Shown: positions 18,373 through 27,627, counted from the first letter of the stretch. The stretch is DNA of 64,000 bases from Tolypothrix sp. FACHB-123 (GCF_014697075.1 NZ_JACJRE010000001.1:186001-250000), one strand, 5' to 3'. Notes: generated from the letters alone by a model not told the origin. Numbers and translations are program-made.

Positions 18373-18888
18373 ATGAGCCAGCAAACATCAGTTATTCAAG
18401 GTGATATCACCCAGCTACCAGTCGATGCAATTGTCAACGCTGCAAAAAACTCTTTATTGGGTGGTGGCGGTGTGGATGGTGCAATTCATCGCGCTGCGGG
18501 GCCAGAATTATTAGCTGAATGTCGTCTGTTAAATGGTTGTGCTACTGGGGAAGCAAAAATTACCAAAGGTTATCAACTCCCCGCAAAGTGGGTAATTCAC
18601 ACCGTCGGCCCTGTGTGGTATGGTGGCGATCGCGGTGAAGATGAAATGTTAGGGCGATGTTACCGCAATAGCTTGACTTTAGCAGCACAATATCAAATTA
18701 AAACCATTGCATTTCCGGCGATTAGCACTGGCGTTTATGGGTTTCCGATGGAACGCGCCTGTAAAATTGCAGTTTCGGAAGTTAACAAGTTTTTACACAG
18801 CCATAAGTCTATCGAACAAGTGATTTTTGTCTGTTTTGGACAAAGTGCTTACGATTGTTACCTAAAAGTTATACGAGAATTAACGTAA
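18373..18888 (+). CDS. Macrodomain protein, ADP-ribose/O-acetyl-ADP-ribose hydrolase type
   Basis: A 171-residue stand-alone macrodomain (MacroD/YmdB-like) that binds ADP-ribose and, in the family, removes ADP-ribosyl or acetyl groups. Motifs: [48 protein letters not shown] and [12 protein letters not shown]. In the canonical NAAN[10 protein letters not shown] element the last Asn, which is catalytic in MacroD enzymes, is Lys here (NAAK). The start at 18373 ([11 protein letters not shown]) gives a normal family length. The frame is open upstream into the DUF6508-like pseudogene, so translation could also begin within it. Confidence 0.85.
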   Translation: MSQQTSVIQGDITQLPVDAIVNAAKNSLLGGGGVDGAIHRAAGPELLAECRLLNGCATGEAKITKGYQLPAKWVIHTVGPVWYGGDRGEDEMLGRCYRNSLTLAAQYQIKTIAFPAISTGVYGFPMERACKIAVSEVNKFLHSHKSIEQVIFVCFGQSAYDCYLKVIRELT

Positions 18889-18936
18889 TCCTAGATAACA
18901 TTAGATTCGGCGTATTTACTTTTCGGGATTCTCAGA

Positions 18937-20112
18937 ATGTCAAAACAACTAGGTCAAAAAATTGCACCGATTCCCATGTCAACGGATATCGGCGTAGTTG
19001 ATTTGATTGATAATTACTTTACCGCTTACAACTCCGCGCGGTTGCGGGAAATTTGTCAACTTTTGAGTCGTGAGGTATTAACCCCAGGTGTCACCGTCGG
19101 TGTAAGTCTTTCTGGGGCGATGACACCGGCGGGATTTGGAGTTTCCGCCCTTGCGCCTTTAATTCGCAACGGCTTTATTGACTGGATGATTAGCACTGGT
19201 GCAAATCTTTATCACGATATGCACTATGGTTTGGGTTTTGAATTGTTTGCGGGTAATCCCTTTTTGGATGATGTGAAGCTTCGCCAGGAAGGGACTATCC
19301 GTATTTATGACATTATTTTCGGCTATGATGTGCTGCTAGAAACTGATGCATTTATCCGCAAGATATTGCAAGCAGAAGCTTTTCAAAAGCGTATGGGAAC
19401 GGCTGAATTTCACCATTTGCTAGGTAAGTATGTCTGGGAAATTGAAAAGCAATTAGGGGTGAAAAATTCCTGCTTGCTAGCAACAGCTTATGAATTTGGC
19501 GTACCAATTTATACCTCATCTCCTGGGGATAGTTCGATTGGGATGAATGTCGCCGCTTTAGCTTTGGAAGGTTCGCAATTAATTATCGATCCTTCTATTG
19601 ATGTGAACGAAACAGCTGCGATCGCCTACAATGCACGAGAAGCTGAAGGTAAAAGCGCAGCTGTGATTATTGGTGGTGGTAGTCCGAAGAACTTTTTGCT
19701 ACAAACTCAACCGCAACTTCACGAGGTACTAGGCTTAGAAGAACGGGGACATGATTACTTTGTCCAGTTTACCGATGCGCGTCCTGATACAGGTGGCTTG
19801 TCCGGTGCGACGCCTTCAGAAGCGGTTAGCTGGGGTAAAATTGACCCGGAAGAGTTACCCAGCACAATTGTTTGTTACACCGATAGCACGATCGCTTTAC
19901 CATTGGTAACAGCATACGTTATGCAAAAAAACCAGCCACGCCCATTAAAGCGGCTATACGACAAGCGAGAAACAATTGTCGAAAAACTTCGCCAAGATTA
20001 TCTTGCAGCAAAAGCGCAACCATCAGATAAAATTCCTGCGGCTGTAGTCGAAAGTGCAAACCAGCAAGCAGCTACCTATCCTTGCGGTAGGTTAATTCCT
20101 AACACACCATAA
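18937..20112 (+). CDS. Deoxyhypusine-synthase-family protein (possible homospermidine synthase)
   Basis: A 391-residue member of the NAD-dependent deoxyhypusine synthase family. Visible motifs: [20 protein letters not shown] (about residues 52-71), [55 protein letters not shown] with the Lys that forms the enzyme-imine intermediate in the family, and [20 protein letters not shown]. Bacteria lack eIF5A; bacterial homologues have been linked to making homospermidine from spermidine, so a polyamine role is more likely than protein modification. No other polyamine gene is nearby. It starts 48 bp after the macrodomain gene, possibly in the same transcript. Confidence 0.87.
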   Translation: MSKQLGQKIAPIPMSTDIGVVDLIDNYFTAYNSARLREICQLLSREVLTPGVTVGVSLSGAMTPAGFGVSALAPLIRNGFIDWMISTGANLYHDMHYGLGFELFAGNPFLDDVKLRQEGTIRIYDIIFGYDVLLETDAFIRKILQAEAFQKRMGTAEFHHLLGKYVWEIEKQLGVKNSCLLATAYEFGVPIYTSSPGDSSIGMNVAALALEGSQLIIDPSIDVNETAAIAYNAREAEGKSAAVIIGGGSPKNFLLQTQPQLHEVLGLEERGHDYFVQFTDARPDTGGLSGATPSEAVSWGKIDPEELPSTIVCYTDSTIALPLVTAYVMQKNQPRPLKRLYDKRETIVEKLRQDYLAAKAQPSDKIPAAVVESANQQAATYPCGRLIPNTP

Positions 20113-20169
20113 TTAATTTTTGGGGCGGAGTTTTCCCGTCCCAAAAGCAGATAACTGTCTTGAAAATAG

Positions 20170-20212
20170 CGTTAACTGTTGACTGTTGACTGTTGACTGT
20201 TGACTGTTCAGA
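20170..20212. repeat. TTGACTG heptamer array
   Basis: Five or so consecutive copies of GTTGACT heptamers, after the deoxyhypusine-synthase-like gene. The same unit recurs at 21967-21985, 47683-47710 and, in complement, 58428-58475. Confidence 0.8.
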
Positions 20213-20262
20213 GAGATTTTCATACCCTCGTTGTGTGATTGATCGCATGACCGTCTAGCGTG
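20211..20262. repeat. Two-copy dispersed repeat (CCCTCGTTGTGTGA...CATGACCGTCTA)
   Basis: This sequence recurs with few changes at 30876-30930. Both copies lie in gaps and share GATTTTCA/ATTTTCA, CCCTCGTTGTGTGA and ATGACCGTCTA blocks. The rest of the gap to 20495 holds HIP1 sites and no gene. Confidence 0.65.
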
Positions 20263-20442
20263 AAAGTCCCACAGTAAATGCGATCGCATTAATCAGCAGC
20301 ATATCTGCATGTTGTAATCAGCGATCGCGATCCGAAATGCGAATTTTTCATAAAATTAATGAAATTATGACAATTCAATCCGGCGATCGCTATTCATCAG
20401 CTGTAATGATGAGTAAGTTCATAGTATTGTTGTTTGTCTGTC

Positions 20443-20474
20443 AGGCGGATAACGTTAGCAATGTGAGTCCGCCT
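20443..20474 (-). terminator. Hairpin downstream of gluconokinase
   Basis: AGGCGGA at 20443 pairs with TCCGCCT at 20468, 18-base loop, just beyond the stop codon of the minus-strand gluconokinase gene. The T tract is weak. Confidence 0.4.
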
Positions 20475-20495
20475 ATTTACTAGATTTTATAAAAA

Positions 20496-20981
20496 CTAAA
20501 TTTTGAAAACTGTTCTAATGTTTTGCACAATAGCCTGGGGTGGTTGTGAAACATCTATATATAGACTGTTTAACGGCTCTTCCAGACTCTCAAACTGACT
20601 CTGGAGGAGTATTTCCGTCATATAGTGATTTTGACGCTCTTGTAAGCGATTTTGAATTAAATCATAAGTTCCCTTGAGGTAGACTAGCTGAATGCCATCG
20701 CTATCCACTACCAGAAATTGACGATAGCTGTCTTTTAAAGCCGAACAAGCCAAGACTACATTTGTATTTTCTTGCAACCATTGTTTAATTGCTGTTTGCA
20801 AATCTTCTAACCAAGGCTTTCTATCAGCTTCACTTAAGGGAATACCACGCCGCATCTTGTCCACATTCTCTGGGGAGTGAAAAGCGTCAGCATCGCTAAA
20901 CTTCCAGCCTAAAGACTCTGCCAACAGTTTGCCTACAGTGGTTTTACCAGAGCCAGCAACACCCATAATGATAATAATCAT
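20496..20981 (-). CDS. gntK: Gluconokinase
   Basis: A 161-residue small kinase that phosphorylates gluconate to 6-phosphogluconate with ATP. It has P-loop MGVAGSGKTTVGKLLAESLG (about 6-25), the family element FSDADAFHSPENVDKMRRGIPLSE in two pieces around residue 30-52, RKPWL, LACSALKDSYRQFL, and the lid region VYLKGTYDLIQNRLQERQNH. Length is typical. The Asp-Ala-Asp-x-x-His triad of the gluconate kinase family supports the specific call over shikimate or adenylate kinases. It lies 41 bp downstream of the HEAT-like membrane protein gene on the same strand. Confidence 0.92.
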   Translation of the reverse strand: MIIIIMGVAGSGKTTVGKLLAESLGWKFSDADAFHSPENVDKMRRGIPLSEADRKPWLEDLQTAIKQWLQENTNVVLACSALKDSYRQFLVVDSDGIQLVYLKGTYDLIQNRLQERQNHYMTEILLQSQFESLEEPLNSLYIDVSQPPQAIVQNIRTVFKI

Positions 20982-21022
20982 AAAGCAAGCAGGTAAAACA
21001 CCATATATTTGGCAGCAAATTC

Positions 21023-21790
21023 TTAAGAAGGAATTTGACTTCTGATTTTGGCAGAAACAGGAATAAAAATACCAGATGTATTGGTTGGAAGTACTTGTGC
21101 GCTATCTAAAGTTTGTAAACTTTCAAAAGCTGCTTCCCGAATTACGGCTTCTTCTTCCTGAGTTAATAACAATTGCAAACATTCAATTACATTTTGTTTT
21201 ACACCTGCATCAACCCGTTTGCGACTGACAAGTTTAGTTAATTGACGTACAGCAACCAGACGCTTTAAGGAGTCTGGTTGTGTTAAGTTATCTAACAAGC
21301 GATCGCATTGGTCTTCTTGACGAATTCCGTAGAAATTGACGATTTGGGAAACTAGCAACATTAAGGTTAATAAGGTTCCTAAACCCTGGAAAATCACACC
21401 CGCAGCAATCCAAGGGTTGTTGGAGTCAAACCAAATAGCCGCTGCTATGTAAGTTGTAAAAGTCGCAATCCCACCGCTACTCACAGCCAAGATTAACTGA
21501 CGGTTAGGAGCATTAACAAACCCCTGCATTTGAGACCAACGTTTTTGCCAGTCCCACTTCTGCATGGAGTAGACTGATAACATCACGCCAATACCAATCA
21601 GCAGCGCCAAAAGAAGTTTCCAGTTCCACAACAGCATAGCAACGATAATGGTCACGAATCCCAACAGGCCGCCTGGCCCGGAAAACCGCTGAAATTTTCG
21701 CTGCTTTGAGGCTCCTGTCTTAAGATCTGGAAGCGACCAGTTAGAAAGCTGGTTAATTAATTGCTGCCATGAAGACAAAGCCTGCGCCAC
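21023..21790 (-). CDS. Membrane protein with C-terminal HEAT/armadillo-like repeats
   Basis: A 255-residue protein. Hydrophobic segments lie at about 42-70 (FVTIIVAMLLWNWKLLLALL, GIGVML) and at about 103-150 (LAVSSGGIATFTTYIAAAIW, VIFQGLGTLLTLMLLVSQIV), so three or four transmembrane helices are likely. The C-terminal 90 residues are helical with HEAT-like units (RLVAVRQLTKLVSRKRVD, CLQLLLTQEEEAVIREAAFE). It fits a cyanobacterial 'armadillo-type fold' family without known function. It may share a transcript with gluconokinase. Confidence 0.72.
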   Translation of the reverse strand: MAQALSSWQQLINQLSNWSLPDLKTGASKQRKFQRFSGPGGLLGFVTIIVAMLLWNWKLLLALLIGIGVMLSVYSMQKWDWQKRWSQMQGFVNAPNRQLILAVSSGGIATFTTYIAAAIWFDSNNPWIAAGVIFQGLGTLLTLMLLVSQIVNFYGIRQEDQCDRLLDNLTQPDSLKRLVAVRQLTKLVSRKRVDAGVKQNVIECLQLLLTQEEEAVIREAAFESLQTLDSAQVLPTNTSGIFIPVSAKIRSQIPS

Positions 21791-21989
21791 GGTGTTTACC
21801 TACTAGATTACAAGATTATTAGTTTATAGTTTTACTTGATAGAATGAAAGAATGGGAGACCCATTAATTATTAAGGCTGTCGATGCCTATGGGCTTAGAG
21901 ATGCCAGCTATTAGAGTCGCCTCAAGCTGCCATCGAGAATCAATAATACCTTATTTGTTTGTTAATTGTTGACTGTTGACTGTTGACGA

Positions 21990-22577
21990 TTAAAAACAAA
22001 ACCGAAAGTTATCTAGGGTAAATTGACCGTCAAAGGCACCGAAGGTCAGATAATGGATATTATTTGCAGCTATGGATAACAGGGTGTTGGGAGGGATGGA
22101 AGAGTCAGAATTGGCGAGATTTGCTCCTGGTAGTACTGTTTGCGCCAGCATTTGGCGATCGCGATCGTAAGCTGTCAGTACTAGCCGCTGTGAACTGGTG
22201 ACAACCGCACTCACCCAATTTACGGGTTGTAAAAAACTTACCTCTAACAATCCACTCTTCGGCGATCCCATCAATACTGTCGAACTTGAGTGCGTGGGAA
22301 ATGCTGGATTTGAGGGTTGTATGGCTAGACAATTCTCAAAAATCACACCCCAGGACTCGTACTGGCGTTCTACAGTTTCAAAACATTTCAAATCCTCAAA
22401 GTTTAAAGCAATACAAGTAGGTGTATTTGCTGATGCAGTTTCATAAACTTCTTTTACCGAACCCTGCCACTCTGAAGCTAAAGTTTGGTGATGAATATGA
22501 CCGCTATCAACCGCAAATTCACTTCCATCAAACTTAGGGATTTTATCTGATTTAAGAATAGCCTCCTTTACCATCAC
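21990..22577 (-). CDS. Hypothetical beta-rich protein (unrecognised)
   Basis: A 195-residue protein with no signal peptide or membrane segment. The main part reads as a beta-sandwich-like repeat seen in many exported or PEP-CTERM-type proteins: IALNFEDLKCFETVERQYES, WGVIFENCLAIQPSNPAF, SGLLEVSFLQPVNWVSAVVT, RLVLTAYDRDRQML and YLTFGAFDGQFTLDNFRF. That pattern (FE-DL ... Y-x-x-WGV-F ... D-F-F) suggests a carbohydrate-binding-like or adhesion domain, but I cannot name a family. A TTGACTG heptamer array lies immediately downstream of its stop codon. Confidence 0.6.
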   Translation of the reverse strand: MMVKEAILKSDKIPKFDGSEFAVDSGHIHHQTLASEWQGSVKEVYETASANTPTCIALNFEDLKCFETVERQYESWGVIFENCLAIQPSNPAFPTHSSSTVLMGSPKSGLLEVSFLQPVNWVSAVVTSSQRLVLTAYDRDRQMLAQTVLPGANLANSDSSIPPNTLLSIAANNIHYLTFGAFDGQFTLDNFRFCF

Positions 22578-23167
22578 ACTCCGCCTTACAATTTTCTTAA
22601 GAATAATTTAGTTTAATAATTCGTCATAATTACGAGCAAGGTTTATTTTTTTGCTGGCAGTACTAAAATTAACAGCTGTTTGCCTCAGCGTTTTGACTTA
22701 ATAGTTTACTTGCAAAAATTATCCGTAATCTTTCTGATAGATTACCACATAAAACACATGCCATATTTAATATCTAAGTTATCCTGACTACCAAGTTAAA
22801 GCCTGATGGGACAGTACATAGAGGCAAAACTAGGCAAGGTTTATAACAAAAAAAACACAATATCTTCATACACAATAAGGTAATTTTACATCTACTTAAT
22901 CTGACGTTGGCTAGAAGTTTCAACATGATGGATTCACTCATAATGAAAGAGATCTGAAAGTTAGCAGGTAATACTAAGCTACGATCCGAGATAGTCAACC
23001 ACATAGGTATGCAGGAGAGTGCTAAAAGATTTTCTCCATACTTATCGATACTGTATGTTAATACTCGATTACTTAGTGCTATTCCGGAACGTAATTTAGT
23101 ATAAATACTTAAGATTAGCTAAATTTTTACTTTTCCCAAGCAACCACAAAAGTGAATCACAATACTT
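22578..23167. other. Gap without a recognisable gene
   Basis: About 590 bp, AT-rich, between divergent genes and likely carrying both promoters. A minus-strand frame at 22774-23004 has no Shine-Dalgarno site and an unlikely composition; I do not call it. Confidence 0.45.
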
Positions 23168-24073
23168 ATGTTTCAACCACTAGGATTTGAGCAACGATCG
23201 CTAATTACCTCTCTAGGGAGAATAGTTTACTACACGAACACAGGTTCACTCTGGCAAGACGATAGCACTCAAGACGAACGAGAAACTTTAGTGTTTCTTC
23301 ACGGATTTGGTGGTGGTTCTTCAGCTTATGAATGGTCTAAAGTTTATCCTGCTTTCGCTAGCGACTATCGCATTATTGCACCTGACTTACTGGGGTGGGG
23401 CAGATCTGAGCATTTAGGACGCAATTACCTCATTGAAGATTACTTAACAACGATTCAGGAGTTTTTCCAGCAGACTTGTACGGTTCCAGTCACAGCGATC
23501 GCATCTTCTTTAACCGCAGCAATCATAATTAGAGTAGCGATCGCTCATCCTCAGCTATTTAAATCTTTAATACTCACGACTCCCGCCGGCTTGTCTGATT
23601 TTGGTGAAGATTACTCGCGCAGTTTTTTTGCCCAATTAGCCAGCGTTCCCATTGTCGATCGCTTGTTGTACAGTACGGGAGTAGCAACTAGTAACGGAAT
23701 TCGCACTTTTTTAGAGCAACGACAATTTGCCCAGCCTAGCCGAGTTTATCAAGAAATTGTCGATGCTTATCTACAATCTGCACAACAGCCGAATGCTGAA
23801 TATACAGCACTGTCTTTTGTTCGTGGCGATTTGTGCTTTGATTTATCGTTATATATTCAGCAATTAACTACTCCCACCGCTATCATTTGGGGAGAAAAAT
23901 CCCAATTTACCGGGCCAGAAATTGGTCGCCGTTTAGCGGATCTCAATCCCCAAGCCATTAGAATTTTTCAACATTTAGAAGATGTCGGATTAACACCACA
24001 GTTAGAACTACCAGCAGTGACTGTTGGCTTAATTCGTCAGTTTTTACCTCTGCTGAATTCCTCAATTATTTAG
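23168..24073 (+). CDS. Alpha/beta-hydrolase-fold protein lacking a canonical triad
   Basis: A 301-residue alpha/beta-hydrolase-fold protein. The oxyanion strand LVFLHGFGGGSSAYEWSKVY (about 41-60) and APDLLGWGRSEHLG are standard. The nucleophile elbow, normally G-x-S-x-G, reads IASSLTAA, and the C-terminal catalytic-His motif, normally G-H-x-P, reads DVGLTPQLELP with no His. The fold is therefore intact but the usual Ser-Asp-His chemistry is doubtful. I suspect this is a conserved cyanobacterial subgroup because the whole chain is otherwise well formed. It is a single gene with no nearby partner that hints at a role. Confidence 0.8.
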   Translation: MFQPLGFEQRSLITSLGRIVYYTNTGSLWQDDSTQDERETLVFLHGFGGGSSAYEWSKVYPAFASDYRIIAPDLLGWGRSEHLGRNYLIEDYLTTIQEFFQQTCTVPVTAIASSLTAAIIIRVAIAHPQLFKSLILTTPAGLSDFGEDYSRSFFAQLASVPIVDRLLYSTGVATSNGIRTFLEQRQFAQPSRVYQEIVDAYLQSAQQPNAEYTALSFVRGDLCFDLSLYIQQLTTPTAIIWGEKSQFTGPEIGRRLADLNPQAIRIFQHLEDVGLTPQLELPAVTVGLIRQFLPLLNSSII

Positions 24074-24162
24074 TCAGCATTGAAAAAACAGAACAATATG
24101 TCAATACTTGATTTATGCAATATGGGTATGGTGGGTAACGCCCATCATACTTGTTTTATTTT

Positions 24163-24186
24163 TGAATTTTGAATTTTGAATTTTTA
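24163..24186. repeat. Short TTTTGAA tandem repeat before the AstE-like gene
   Basis: Three to four copies of TTTTGAA(T) end directly at the start codon of the next gene and leave no Shine-Dalgarno site. Confidence 0.6.
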
Positions 24187-25316
24187 TGCAACCAATTATT
24201 GAAACGATTTCTTTACGTCAAATGGCTTCAGGCGATCGCCTATTTTTACAAGTTTATAAATTTATTGGCGCTCATCCAGGTAAAAAAGTTTACATTCAAT
24301 CTAATCTTCACGGTGCAGAAATAGCGGGTAATGCAGCGATTCACCAACTGATTGAGTTTTTACTAACAATAAATGATACAGATTTAGCTGGGGAAATTTG
24401 GCTAGTTCCGGTTTGCAATCCAATGGGAGTAAATGAGCGATCGCATCATTTTTCTCCTGGAAGATACTGTGTTTATGAAGCCAAAGACTGGAATCGGATA
24501 TTTTGGGACTACGAAAAAGAAGCTGATGATTTAGTAGCCTTTACTAAATCTCAACTTCAGCTTAATAGAGAGGTCGTCCGACTCAATTATCTAACTACGA
24601 TTAAAGAAAAATTTGCCAAAATTTTAGAAAAAATTAATTCCCCAGTGGGATTAGCTTATACTGAGCAATTTGCCTATAAATTACAATCTCTGAGTATAGA
24701 TGCAGACTATTTAATTGACTTACATAGTTCCACAAATCAAGCAATAGACTACCTTTATTACTTCCGAAATCGCGAAGACAGTGCCAAATATTTCTTACTT
24801 GATTGGGGAATTTTACTAGATCCTTATGATGGTGATGCTTTTGACGAAGCCTTTATTAAGCCTTGGTTAGCGCTAGAAGCGTGCTTTGAAAAACTGGGGA
24901 GAAACATCCGGTTTGATATCGAAGCTTGGACACTGGAACTTGGTTCGGGAATGCAGATAAATCCTGATTCAGTAAACAAAGCAATTTTAGGTATAAAAAA
25001 TTATTTAGCCCACAAAGGAGTCTTGCAAATACCTGAATTTCCTAAAGAACAAACCAGCGATCGCCAAATGACTTTTTCCGCCACCAGTAAAATCATCAAA
25101 TATTATGCGATCGCAGGTGGCATGATTCAATCTAGAGTTGCAGTAGGTAGTAAAGTCAAAAGACAAGATAAACTCTATCAAATTCTCAGTTTCAACAAAG
25201 CCAGCCAATTACCCCAGACAATCGATATATTTGCAGAACACGATGGATTAGTTTATGAAATTTCTACTAATCAAGCCGTGAATCAAGGTGAATTAGTACT
25301 GAGAATTATGCAGTAG
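24186..25316 (+). CDS. Zinc carboxypeptidase-like protein, succinylglutamate desuccinylase/aspartoacylase family
   Basis: A 376-residue M14/AstE-like hydrolase. Zinc ligands are visible as NLHGAEIAGNAAIHQL (HxxE at about 40-43) and YLIDLHSSTNQ (His near 180). LVPVCNPMGVNERSHHFSPG matches the substrate-binding element of the family. The C-terminal 80 residues (IAGGMIQSRVAVGSKVKRQD and GLVYEISTNQAVNQGELVLR) form a small beta domain usual in cyanobacterial members. The family removes acyl groups from amino acids or acts on peptides; the true substrate here is unknown. It is transcribed alone. Confidence 0.83.
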   Translation: MQPIIETISLRQMASGDRLFLQVYKFIGAHPGKKVYIQSNLHGAEIAGNAAIHQLIEFLLTINDTDLAGEIWLVPVCNPMGVNERSHHFSPGRYCVYEAKDWNRIFWDYEKEADDLVAFTKSQLQLNREVVRLNYLTTIKEKFAKILEKINSPVGLAYTEQFAYKLQSLSIDADYLIDLHSSTNQAIDYLYYFRNREDSAKYFLLDWGILLDPYDGDAFDEAFIKPWLALEACFEKLGRNIRFDIEAWTLELGSGMQINPDSVNKAILGIKNYLAHKGVLQIPEFPKEQTSDRQMTFSATSKIIKYYAIAGGMIQSRVAVGSKVKRQDKLYQILSFNKASQLPQTIDIFAEHDGLVYEISTNQAVNQGELVLRIMQ

Positions 25317-25787
25317 TTCGGGCTAATCAACCACCATAAAATAAAATATCTCTTCCCCGTGCAGTAATTACCTAACTGAAAAAACAGAATAATAGCACTA
25401 TTGTTGATTTATGCAAAGAAAAAAAAGAGAAAAATATTAATTTTTAGATTTGGATTTATCCTTGGGATGATTAATTTTGCAGACTTCCACAGAGCTTCAG
25501 TGGGAGTTTTGAATTTTCAATTCCCCCAAAGGGGGTTAGCTTCTCTATTATCGGTATTGATGACACCATGAAATACAATTGCAGCACAGTGTTATCATGA
25601 GAGCAATACCCAATAAGAGAGAAAAATTTAGCGAGTTTGTATACTCCTGTCTCTTTTTTGGATATTGGAACACAATATATTTAGTAGTAGATTAAACTTA
25701 AGCAGAGGCAATCCCCAAAAAATGCCAGGGTGATCTTATGTTTCTTACTTGTCTAAGAAGAAAAACAACTTATCCCAACTATAAAAT
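25317..25787. other. Gap before era
   Basis: About 470 bp without a gene. It contains a short palindrome TCCCCCAAAGGGGGTTA near 25522-25540 and AT-rich DNA that likely holds the era promoter. Confidence 0.45.
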
Positions 25788-26762
25788 ATGACGGTGGAGC
25801 TAAAGGTGACTAGTATTGATAATCACATCTTCTCTTTTTCAGGAGAAGTATCGATTCCCCAAGCTCCTCCTGAATTTAAGTCAGGTTTCATCGGCATTAT
25901 CGGTCGCCCTAATGTCGGTAAATCTACTTTAATGAATCAATTGGTAGGACAAAAAATAGCGATTACGTCCCCGGTAGCCCAGACTACACGTAATCGCTTA
26001 AGAGGGATTTTAACTACACCACAAGCCCAACTAATTTTTGTAGATACGCCAGGAATTCATAAACCCCATCATCAATTGGGAGAAGTACTGGTGCAAAATG
26101 CCAAAATTGCCATTGAGTCAGTGGATGTAGTGCTATTTGTAGTAGACGGAACCGTGGCTTGTGGTGCAGGCGATCGCTTTATTGCAGAATTGCTCAGTCG
26201 CAGTCAAACACCAGTAATTTTAGGTTTGAACAAAGTCGATCAGCAACCCACAGATTCTCAACAGATAGATGATAGTTACACACACTTAGCTGAATCGTAT
26301 CAATGGCAAACAGTCAAATTTTCTGCCAAAACAGGACTGGGATTGCCAGAATTACAAAATTTACTCATTGAAAACTTAGACAACGGCCCATTTTACTATC
26401 CCCCTGACTTGGTAACAGACCAACCAGAACGCTTTATTATGGGTGAATTAATTCGCGAACAGATTTTGCTGTTAACGCGGGAAGAAGTACCCCATTCAGT
26501 AGCGATCGCTATTGATCTGGTAGAAGAAACCCCAAGTATTACCCGCGTCCTCGCCACCATCAACGTAGAGCGAGATTCCCAAAAAGGAATTCTCATCGGT
26601 AAAGGTGGTTCAATGCTCAAAGCCATTGGTAGTGCAGCACGCGAACAAATTCAAAAGTTAATTTCTGGCAAAGTCTACCTGGAATTATTCGTCAAAGTCC
26701 AACCAAAATGGCGACAGTCTCGCGTTAGTTTAGCAGAGTTAGGGTATCGCGTGGAAGAATAG
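25788..26762 (+). CDS. era: GTPase Era
   Basis: A 324-residue ribosome-biogenesis GTPase that binds 16S rRNA near its 3' end during 30S maturation. G1 [18 protein letters not shown] (about 39-56), switch element SPVAQTTRNRLRGI, G3 FVDTPGIHKPHH, G4 LGLNKVD, G5 FSAKTGLGL. The C-terminal KH domain has the GxxG loop SQKGILIGKGGSMLKAIG. It carries about 30 more N-terminal residues than E. coli Era; the annotated ATG may therefore be slightly upstream of the true one. A GGGGCGGGTTTA repeat follows the stop. Confidence 0.95.
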   Translation: MTVELKVTSIDNHIFSFSGEVSIPQAPPEFKSGFIGIIGRPNVGKSTLMNQLVGQKIAITSPVAQTTRNRLRGILTTPQAQLIFVDTPGIHKPHHQLGEVLVQNAKIAIESVDVVLFVVDGTVACGAGDRFIAELLSRSQTPVILGLNKVDQQPTDSQQIDDSYTHLAESYQWQTVKFSAKTGLGLPELQNLLIENLDNGPFYYPPDLVTDQPERFIMGELIREQILLLTREEVPHSVAIAIDLVEETPSITRVLATINVERDSQKGILIGKGGSMLKAIGSAAREQIQKLISGKVYLELFVKVQPKWRQSRVSLAELGYRVEE

Positions 26763-26772
26763 AAATTAGTCA

Positions 26773-26866
26773 ATAGTCAGTTGTCAGTAGGGGCGGGTTT
26801 ATGAGAGATTCTTATAGATATTTGAGAATCTCTGTAAACCCGCCCGTACAGTTGTCAGTTGTCAGT
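26773..26866. repeat. TTGTCAG heptamers plus palindromic repeat, copy C
   Basis: Same arms (AGGGGCGGGTTTA / TGTAAACCCGCCCGTACAG) as the copies near 14.3 and 17.8 kb, but with a different, itself palindromic, centre (GAGATTCTTATAGATATTTGAGAATCTC region). Confidence 0.8.
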
Positions 26867-26889
26867 CGTGATTGATGATTGATTTTCTA

Positions 26890-26936
26890 CTAATGACTAT
26901 TGACTAATGACTATTGACTAATGACTATTGACTAAC
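26890..26936. repeat. 14-bp tandem repeat TAATGACTATTGAC
   Basis: Three head-to-tail copies directly upstream of the response-regulator gene (start 26950). Confidence 0.8.
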
Positions 26937-26949
26937 ACCATCGATAAGA

Positions 26950-27627
26950 ATGTCTCCAGATCGTAGCTCCTTCTTAAATTTGCCAGCAGATGCGCCGCCT
27001 TTGCGCATTTTAATTATTGAAGACGATCCGATGATGCAACTGGGGCTGGAACAATCTTTAATGGTTCATCCCCAGTTAGAAATTGTCGGACAAGCAGAAG
27101 ATGGCTATTTGGGTGTACAAGCAGCATTGCAACTCAAACCCGATTTGGTAGTCATGGATATCGGATTACCAAGACTCGATGGAATTGCGGCGACACAGCA
27201 AATAAAGGCCGCATTACCAGAAACTCATGTAGTGATGTTGACATCCCATCAAACGGAGACAGAAATTATTGCAGCATTATCTAGCGGTGCAGATGCCTAT
27301 TGTATCAAAGGTGCGAGTGTGGAGCGGTTATTAAGTGCGATCGCCGCCGCCATTGATGGCGCAACTTACCTCGATCCCCAAATTGCACGGCGAGTAATTG
27401 AAAATCTCCGCCCACCCACCGCTAAGGGAAACACCGCTAATCTTTCGTCCCGTGAGTTAGAAGTATTGAAACTCATGGTAGAGGGTTTAAGTAACCCAGA
27501 AATTGCCGAAAAACTTTATCTCAGCCCCAACACTGTGAAAACGCACGTCCGGGGAATTATGAATAAATTAGCAGTAGACGATCGCGTGCAAGCAGCAGTT
27601 GTCGCTCTGCGATCGGGACTGGTATGA
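26950..27627 (+). CDS. NarL/FixJ-family response regulator
   Basis: A 225-residue transcription factor. The receiver domain (about 18-135) has the acidic pair EDDPMM, phospho-acceptor Asp in LVVMDIGLPRLDG and the conserved Lys in DAYCIKGAS. A LuxR-type helix-turn-helix (about 160-222) reads LSSRELEVLKLMVEGLSNPE and LYLSPNTVKTHVRGIMNKL. The first 15 residues are a short unrelated tail. A histidine kinase gene lies about 300 bp downstream on the same strand; that kinase resembles OmpR-pairing types, so it may not be the partner. Confidence 0.92.
   Translation: MSPDRSSFLNLPADAPPLRILIIEDDPMMQLGLEQSLMVHPQLEIVGQAEDGYLGVQAALQLKPDLVVMDIGLPRLDGIAATQQIKAALPETHVVMLTSHQTETEIIAALSSGADAYCIKGASVERLLSAIAAAIDGATYLDPQIARRVIENLRPPTAKGNTANLSSRELEVLKLMVEGLSNPEIAEKLYLSPNTVKTHVRGIMNKLAVDDRVQAAVVALRSGLV

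Noticed and set aside
22774-23004. Minus-strand 76-codon frame
   Set aside because: In an AT-rich promoter gap; no start signal or family resemblance.
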